A stretch of 9,623 nt of DNA from CAZWXH01 sp964637725 (GTDB taxonomy: Bacteria > Bacillota_I > Bacilli_A > Erysipelotrichales > Coprobacillaceae). Location of the stretch: NCBI GenBank assembly GCA_964637725.1, contig CAZWXH010000067.1, positions 1 through 9,623 of the forward strand. The letters run 5' to 3'. The position numbers and the translations under genes were made by a program. Under the pieces are notes generated by a model. That model ran no database searches, was not told where the DNA came from, and saw only the letters and a list, made by a program, of their open reading frames with translations. Every line of letters begins with the position of its first letter. Position 1 is the first letter of the stretch. Shown here one piece after another: positions 5,362-9,623 of this stretch.

Positions 5362-7050
5362 CTATATTTTAACTTTCGATATTTCTTCCATCATAGCAGG
5401 ACGATTTCTATATTTTATTTTCCATTCATCAATCAGTTCTTTCAAGAGCTTTTGGCCATTAGGATATTTTTTTATATGCAATAGTATTGAAACTATATCC
5501 CTGTACTTTTTACGTGTTGAAGCAATGCTCACATCTAAACTTAGTTCTTGTCTATATTTCTCTAATAATTGTTTTTCATAGTGAGGTATTAATGCATCTT
5601 CATATTGATATATACTATACAATCCTTGTTCATCAAGTACTAATTGAATTAATCTATCTAACATCATCTCTTCTAAATAGACTTGTTTAATAAAAGATGT
5701 ATCTTGCTTTGTTGCATTTATAATTACATGTCTCTTTTCTTGCCATTCATCTTGAGTATATTGTTTTTTTAAATCTATATAATGATCTATTTGATTACTT
5801 TTATAATGAGTTAAGACTTTCCATAGTTCATCTTTATATGATTGCTGATTATTAGTCTTTTGATAGATTTGTAAAAGTTGTAAACTATACTTTATAACCG
5901 TTCTCTTATACTCACTATCCATTCTTTGACTTTCCTTTAAATAATCAATAGCTTTATTATAATTCTGATTATCAATATTCATTTGTATAACATATTGTCT
6001 TACTGAAGAAAGATACCAATACTTATCTATATACTTTTGAATATCAATATGTGGTGTATCTAATTGCATAAGGATTTTTATACGATATGGAATCCACTTC
6101 TCTAATTCATATTCACACATTTGATCTGTATCTCTTTTCTCTATATCAGAAATGACTTTATCAAGAAATGAAGATTTGATGATTAAACATTCTTTATCTT
6201 TAAAATAATGGAAAACCATATTTTCTATATCATAACTTATGTCATAAAATGGTTTGTTTATTTCACTCAATAATATTTTTAACATTGTAATTTGTAGAGA
6301 TAAATCAATATCATGATTAAGAACTTTTTCTAAAACTTCACAACAGCTTTCTGATATCATTGAGGTATATCCATCAGAGTCATCTATTTCTAAATATATG
6401 AGTTGATGAATAATATATAAACAAAGATCAAAAGATTCTTTAATATATCCATTCTTTTCAAGAAAGCATATATTATTGTTAATAAAGTCAGTGACTTCGT
6501 CATAAAAACCTGGTGCACAACTGTAATCAATATAATGATCATATCCTAAATAACTATCAAAGATATTTTGAATCTGTGATTTTAAAACATTGATATCAGA
6601 TGTAGAAATATCTTTTGATAAATATGTCTTAAGTTGTCCACCTATCTGTGGTTGTTTTAAAACAAGAGATTTTATAAATGTTCGCAGTTCATCAATATTA
6701 GCATTATCAATAATATCATCTACTGATATATCAATAGAATCATCATACTCAATGTCTATTGCATGATATTCATCAAATTCACTATATTCATTATATTCAG
6801 TTGAGTCATCCTCAATAGCATATAACACAGCTGCTATATGCTTACAATAGTCACCTCCTTCGTAATAGGGACAAGTGCAAGACATGTCTGTATAGTCATC
6901 TAAATTAATTTGGACATGATATGTTCTAGTCCCTGAAACATTCGCAAAGATAAGATTATCTTTTCGACTTATGTTTTCAATATAACCATCTAGATAATAG
7001 TCTTTTCCTCTTCTTAATATTTTGTTTTCAAAATAATCTTTCCACTCCAT
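5362..7050 (-). CDS. SWIM zinc-finger protein with helical repeat region
   Basis: A 562-aa protein. The SWIM motif C-x-C-x8-C-x-H is intact at Cys58, Cys60, Cys69 and His71 (CTCPYYEGGDYCKHIAAVLY), preceded by the usual N-terminal strand-rich segment (RGKDYYLDGYIENI). SWIM fingers bind zinc and mediate DNA or protein contacts. A strongly acidic, Tyr-rich stretch follows (about 80-118). The remainder is predominantly helical, TPR-like, and ends in a block typical of bacterial SWIM proteins (KKYRDIVSILLHI at 508-520, then a YRNRPAMMEEI-type end). In some relatives a SWIM domain precedes a SNF2 helicase; none is present or visible nearby. ATG 7050 has GAGGTGAG (7054-7061) 3-4 bases upstream. The gene lies upstream of rloA on the same strand with no clear terminator between, so read-through is possible. 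Function is unknown; the family call is firm. Confidence 0.85.
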   Translation of the reverse strand: MEWKDYFENKILRRGKDYYLDGYIENISRKDNLIFANVSGTRTYHVQINLDDYTDMSCTCPYYEGGDYCKHIAAVLYAIEDDSTEYNEYSEFDEYHAIDIEYDDSIDISVDDIIDNANIDELRTFIKSLVLKQPQIGGQLKTYLSKDISTSDINVLKSQIQNIFDSYLGYDHYIDYSCAPGFYDEVTDFINNNICFLEKNGYIKESFDLCLYIIHQLIYLEIDDSDGYTSMISESCCEVLEKVLNHDIDLSLQITMLKILLSEINKPFYDISYDIENMVFHYFKDKECLIIKSSFLDKVISDIEKRDTDQMCEYELEKWIPYRIKILMQLDTPHIDIQKYIDKYWYLSSVRQYVIQMNIDNQNYNKAIDYLKESQRMDSEYKRTVIKYSLQLLQIYQKTNNQQSYKDELWKVLTHYKSNQIDHYIDLKKQYTQDEWQEKRHVIINATKQDTSFIKQVYLEEMMLDRLIQLVLDEQGLYSIYQYEDALIPHYEKQLLEKYRQELSLDVSIASTRKKYRDIVSILLHIKKYPNGQKLLKELIDEWKIKYRNRPAMMEEISKVKI

Positions 7051-7069
7051 ATTCTCACCTCTTTTTATA

Positions 7070-7098
7070 CTTATATTGTAGCATAGGAGTCATTATAA
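7070..7098 (-). promoter_or_regulatory. Candidate promoter of the SWIM gene
   Basis: On the minus strand, TATAAG (7070-7075, 5 of 6) has TTATAA (7093-7098, 3 of 6) at 17-base spacing. An overlapping TACAAT (7075-7080) is an alternative -10 with no good -35. Either places the transcript start within a few bases of the ribosome binding site. Confidence 0.35.
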
Positions 7099-7159
7099 CT
7101 ATAGTTCATTATCGTGAATTTTCATATTTTACAAATCAAAAGATTTTATCAATAGAAAA

Positions 7160-7189
7160 AGAGTTATATCAGACTAGGATATTAACTCT
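7160..7189 (-). terminator. Intrinsic terminator ending the three-gene operon upstream of the SWIM gene
   Basis: Arms AGAGTTATATC (7160-7170) and GATATTAACTCT (7178-7189) pair with one bulged base around a 7-base loop. On the minus strand the stem is followed directly by TTTTTC. It lies about 130 bases past the stop of the DUF7309/DUF6930-like gene (7320), so the SWIM gene is probably a separate transcription unit. Confidence 0.75.
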
Positions 7190-7229
7190 CTTAATATAAG
7201 TTTTTTTTATATGATGAATACATATTGTT

Positions 7230-7279
7230 TAGGTCATTAGACCTATGAATTAAAACATGCTCCTTTATCTAGAGATAAA
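7230..7279. repeat. Two small palindromes between the DUF6930-like gene and its terminator
   Basis: TAGGTC-ATTA-GACCTA (7230-7245) and TTTATCT-AG-AGATAAA (7264-7279) are both perfect inverted repeats. Neither has a T-run immediately after it on the minus transcript. They could fold in the 3' untranslated region of the operon, or mark a former insertion or recombination site. The rest of 7051-7319 holds no gene. Confidence 0.4.
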
Positions 7280-7319
7280 TGAATTTCTACGTCATAAAAT
7301 CATTGTTCTTTAAATATAA

Positions 7320-8321
7320 TTACATATTCAAATGATCCTTCATATCGTCCAAAATTTCATCGACAAGCTTTAAACCATTTTGAGTCATCTTTATATGGCA
7401 AAGCTTTGATATTTCTATCAACGCGGCGTATACGGACGGATTTCGTACAGTTAGAGCTCTTGGGATACCATTATCAAGAAAATATGGAATCGCAAAACTT
7501 AATATATATGAAATAACGTCATCATTTGGTTTTAAAAATTCAGTATGAAGAAGCATTCCTGAATTCATTTCAACCACAATCAGCATTAAAGCATTTATTG
7601 GTCTTTCATATTCTGAATCATTAATAAAAGTATTTAAATAAACAAGATCAATACATAGTTCTTGACGAGACTTCTTTTTTGTCTTTAATTGATTTAATAC
7701 ATTTTGATCAGTTAATGAAATAGGAGAAAACTTGTCTATTGGTTCAGGTAAACACATTGCTTCATAAACCCATTGATTATCCTCTTTATGCATATATAAC
7801 ATTTCATCCTCATCAAAGATGACATCTATTTCATTATTCATATATTTATTTAATACCATTAATAATTTTTCTACAATATCAATAAAACGTTTTGCTTGAA
7901 TATCATGAAAAGAATCAGGATAAAATCTTGCTTTATATGAAATAAAGTAAGGCCATTGATTATGTCCCCTGAATTTTAAATTGAGTTGTTTAATAATGTC
8001 TTTTTGTAAAGGAGGAACCTCACTTCTATCACCCATATACCAAGTTAAACTTGTTTGTTCAAACATAACATACTTCATAGTCTCTTGATCATGATAATTC
8101 TGAGAAACACTTATAAAGTCAGCATAACCCTCTTGACCTTCATAAATAGTTAAACCAATACATTCTTTATTTCTTCCCATAATAGAGACATAAACAATAT
8201 CCTTAGGATTAAGTTCTATACATACAAGATCCTCACTCCATAGTTTTTCCCATGGTTTTAATTGATTTAATTCATCTGATAACTCATAAACTCTTTTCCA
8301 TACCTTTAAATCACTCATCAT
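7320..8321 (-). CDS. Two-domain protein resembling DUF7309 plus DUF6930
   Basis: A 333-aa protein of unknown function. The N-terminal half (about 5-175) shows a pattern I associate with DUF7309: LKPWEKLWSEDLVCIE (21-36), YVSIMGRNKECIGLTIYEG (44-62, the S-x-MG and GL-x-x-Y-x-G signature). The C-terminal part (about 218-330) resembles DUF6930: ELCIDLVYLN (221-230), the RPINALMLIVVEMNSGMLLH stretch starting at 240, and a final IPRALTVRNPSVYAAL. Domain names are from memory and not confirmed by search. No signal peptide, membrane segment or familiar catalytic motif is visible. ATG 8321 and the next codon, ATG 8318, both lie near AAGGT (8327-8331) at 5 and 8 bases, so the start is uncertain by one residue. 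It is last in a three-gene operon, 73 bp after the UPF0158 gene and followed by an intrinsic terminator. Confidence 0.75.
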   Translation of the reverse strand: MMSDLKVWKRVYELSDELNQLKPWEKLWSEDLVCIELNPKDIVYVSIMGRNKECIGLTIYEGQEGYADFISVSQNYHDQETMKYVMFEQTSLTWYMGDRSEVPPLQKDIIKQLNLKFRGHNQWPYFISYKARFYPDSFHDIQAKRFIDIVEKLLMVLNKYMNNEIDVIFDEDEMLYMHKEDNQWVYEAMCLPEPIDKFSPISLTDQNVLNQLKTKKKSRQELCIDLVYLNTFINDSEYERPINALMLIVVEMNSGMLLHTEFLKPNDDVISYILSFAIPYFLDNGIPRALTVRNPSVYAALIEISKLCHIKMTQNGLKLVDEILDDMKDHLNM

Positions 8322-8394
8322 ATTTTACCTTATGTAGTAGTCTTATATACTCACTCATATCCTCTCTATAATTTTTATCAAAGTCATATAATAC

Positions 8395-8808
8395 TTAATT
8401 CTCACTATACTCTAAATTATTCTCTTTGCACCATTCAATTGCTTTTTCTCTAAATGTTTTATCTAAGAATTGATACCATTGATCAGCAATATTCAATTCG
8501 TGAATATAATATTTAAATCTTCTAAAAGCACCTTTTCCACGAATGACCTTTACTATTTTATTTTGAATTATCACGTCTTCTAATCCTCGAATAAACTGTT
8601 CCATAATATCATACTCATCAATATCATATTGATCTGGTATTCTTAAATAGTTTTCACCATTTTCTTCAATATCATTTACAATTTCTTCTTTATCATCATC
8701 AAAATCAAAAACAGATACAATTGTTTCAGTAGGAATATGATAGTATTGTTCCGAAGAATCACTAGCCATTTCAATTCCATGTATAATTGTTTGTAGATTT
8801 ACTTTCAT
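8395..8808 (-). CDS. UPF0158 family protein
   Basis: A 137-aa acidic protein matching UPF0158 from memory. The N-terminus is KVNLQTIIHGIEMASDSSEQYY, followed by a poorly conserved acidic middle. The conserved core is IPDQYDIDEYDIMEQFI (57-73) and IRGKGAFRRFK (89-99), with WYQF (111-114) and AIEWCKENNLEY (123-134) near the end. Length is normal for the family, whose biochemical role is unknown. ATG 8808 follows AAGGAAG with good spacing. It is the middle gene of a same-strand operon, 60 bp after the recombinase-like gene and 73 bp before the DUF7309/DUF6930-like gene. Conserved Gly, Arg and Lys residues in the core suggest nucleic-acid or nucleotide contact, but that is speculation. Confidence 0.85.
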   Translation of the reverse strand: MKVNLQTIIHGIEMASDSSEQYYHIPTETIVSVFDFDDDKEEIVNDIEENGENYLRIPDQYDIDEYDIMEQFIRGLEDVIIQNKIVKVIRGKGAFRRFKYYIHELNIADQWYQFLDKTFREKAIEWCKENNLEYSEN

Positions 8809-8868
8809 TATTCTCTTCCTTTCATCTATTTTATTTTTATACTTACATAACTTAAATAAAGAAAAATG

Positions 8869-9294
8869 TTAGTTATTTAATATTTGATAATTATCTTCTT
8901 CTGCTTGTATTATCCATTCTTCTTTTTCTTCTTTTATTATTCTAATTAAGGTTTTATAGTCTTCTTCTTTTATAAAATCAAAATGTAACATCGTTATATA
9001 AAACTTCTTAAGACTTGAACAGTATTTGTTAATAACATCTTTTGATAAGTATATTCCTTTTCTACTGCACCAATAGCCTAGAAAGTCACTGATGTTATAA
9101 CAACCATCTTCAATAGTTTGAGGGAAATAATAACAAAGATATTCATTAATATAAAAAGTGACATTAGACATATGCCTTTGAATTGTTTTATCATTTAATT
9201 GTTGTAATCCTAATTCGGTTTCAAATACTTTTAAATACTTTTTGTTTTTGGTGATTATTTTTTTAGTAGCCTCTTCATATTCCGTGTTATCCAT
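8869..9294 (-). CDS. Core-binding (SAM-like) domain protein of the tyrosine recombinase type, no catalytic domain
   Basis: A 141-aa protein, numbered from the chosen start. Its middle (about 33-108) reads like the N-terminal DNA-clamping domain of tyrosine recombinases: LNDKTIQRHMSNVTFYINEY, then ISDFLGYWCSRKGIYLS, then KYCSSLKKFYITML. The catalytic domain with its Arg...His-x-x-Arg...Tyr set is absent. The frame ends cleanly at a stop with a Glu/Lys-rich tail, not at a visible frameshift, so it looks like a stand-alone DNA-binding or adaptor protein. ATG 9303 abuts AGGAG with no spacing. ATG 9294 is 9 bases from AGGAG (9304-9308) and is preferred. It is first in a three-gene operon. The domain call is from pattern recognition and could be wrong. 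Confidence 0.6.
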   Translation of the reverse strand: MDNTEYEEATKKIITKNKKYLKVFETELGLQQLNDKTIQRHMSNVTFYINEYLCYYFPQTIEDGCYNISDFLGYWCSRKGIYLSKDVINKYCSSLKKFYITMLHFDFIKEEDYKTLIRIIKEEKEEWIIQAEEDNYQILNN

Positions 9295-9345
9295 ACCAAT
9301 CATCTCCTATTCTGTAATATATGAAAAAAACTATTTATTTATTTT

Positions 9346-9374
9346 ATTGTATCATATTATTCTTATGATTTAAA
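9346..9374 (-). promoter_or_regulatory. Promoter of the three-gene operon
   Basis: On the minus strand, TTTAAA (9369-9374, 4 of 6) lies 17 bases upstream of TACAAT (9346-9351, 5 of 6), which carries an extended-10 TGA just before it. Transcription would start near 9339, giving a leader of about 45 bases. The inverted repeat TTTTAC-ATAAAA-GTAAAA (9379-9396) lies just upstream of the -35 and may be a regulatory site. Confidence 0.6.
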
Positions 9375-9489
9375 AATATTTTACATAAAAGTAAAACTTC
9401 TAATAAAGTTATGTAGAAAAATGATCATTTGAAAATGGGTATTTATATGTTAACTTTTATCATTATAATATTTGTTGAAGTATAAAAAA

Positions 9490-9530
9490 TAGGGATTGAG
9501 ATAAATTATATTTTCTCAACCCTACTTTTT
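9490..9530. terminator. Strong bidirectional terminator near the right edge
   Basis: TAGGGATTGAGA (9490-9501) pairs with TCTCAACCCTA (9514-9524), with one bulged A and a 12-base loop. It is flanked by TTTTT on the plus strand (9526-9530) and by a T-run on the minus strand (complement of 9484-9489). It probably ends a minus-strand gene lying beyond the right edge, insulating the three-gene operon. Confidence 0.75.
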
Positions 9531-9623
9531 AATTGATAGCTAATAATTATTGAGAACACTAATTTAAGTATTATGCCTATTCTTCATATCGAATGTATGG
9601 AAAAGCTCCACACTTTGTCCATT

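Larger units (their letters stand above)
9304..9623. other. Intergenic stretch without a convincing gene
   Basis: Besides the operon promoter and the terminator, this stretch holds a perfect 12-bp palindrome AAATGATCATTT (9419-9430). Two minus-strand frames enter from the right edge and close at 9577 and 9564. Either could be the tail of a gene outside the window, but each is under 20 residues and not recognisable. Confidence 0.6.

Noticed and set aside
9464..9530. Possible short RNA from a plus-strand TATAAT at 9464-9469 to the terminator
   Set aside because: There is no acceptable -35 at 16-18 bases, and in such AT-rich DNA a lone TATAAT is expected by chance.
9577..9621. Minus-strand open frame entering from the right edge, ending GAFPYIRYEE
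   Set aside because: Only 14 residues are visible and I recognise no family. A second frame closes at 9564, so the true frame, if any, cannot be chosen. The terminator at 9490-9530 does suggest some minus-strand gene lies beyond the edge.
1..9623. AgrD-like peptide or AgrB gene, CRISPR array, tRNA, toxin-antitoxin pair, insertion sequence
   Set aside because: Looked for because of the Agr-like kinase and defence context. No short peptide gene, regularly spaced repeats, cloverleaf, small two-gene toxin pair or transposase was seen in either strand.

Overview
This is a very AT-rich window with Gram-positive style signals: GGAGG-type ribosome binding sites, TATAAT promoters, U-tailed terminators, and LytTR/GHKL two-component genes. 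It looks chromosomal and accessory, from a low-GC Firmicute. A gut Erysipelotrichia/Coprobacillaceae-like host is my inference from gene style and codon use; nothing in the sequence proves it.

Left third (1-3057), signalling. A fragment at the left edge resembles the C-terminus of a LytTR response regulator. It overlaps (ATGA) an AgrC-like membrane GHKL histidine kinase (97-1392). Converging on the kinase from the other strand are two LytTR regulators that overlap each other by 23 bp. The downstream one (1414-2115, probable TTG start) has an intact receiver. The upstream one (2093-2839) has a degenerate receiver, with Glu where the phosphorylated Asp should be. A shared hairpin containing or touching both stop codons (1381-1415) separates the two operons. 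The control region 2840-3057 carries several inverted repeats and faces a divergent small XRE regulator (3058-3303).

Middle (3304-5361), probable phage defence. A minus-strand pair encodes an SMC/ABC-like AAA ATPase (RloA/AbiLi type) and a RloB-family TOPRIM-like protein (AbiLii type), overlapping by 8 bp. They have their own promoter, with a perfect 21-bp palindrome just upstream of its -35. A hairpin at 3322-3359 separates this pair from the XRE gene.

Right half (5362-9303), an uncharacterised set, all on the minus strand. In transcription order it holds: a short protein resembling only the N-terminal core-binding domain of tyrosine recombinases; a UPF0158 protein; a two-domain protein resembling DUF7309 plus DUF6930; then, after a terminator, a 562-aa SWIM zinc-finger protein. 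Their proximity suggests a functional or inherited module of unknown purpose. Its placement directly upstream of an RloAB-type pair makes the whole 3372-9303 block a candidate defence island.

The last 320 bases (9304-9623) hold a good promoter for the three-gene operon, small palindromes and a strong bidirectional terminator, but no convincing gene. No tRNA, rRNA, CRISPR array, insertion sequence or complete integrase is visible.
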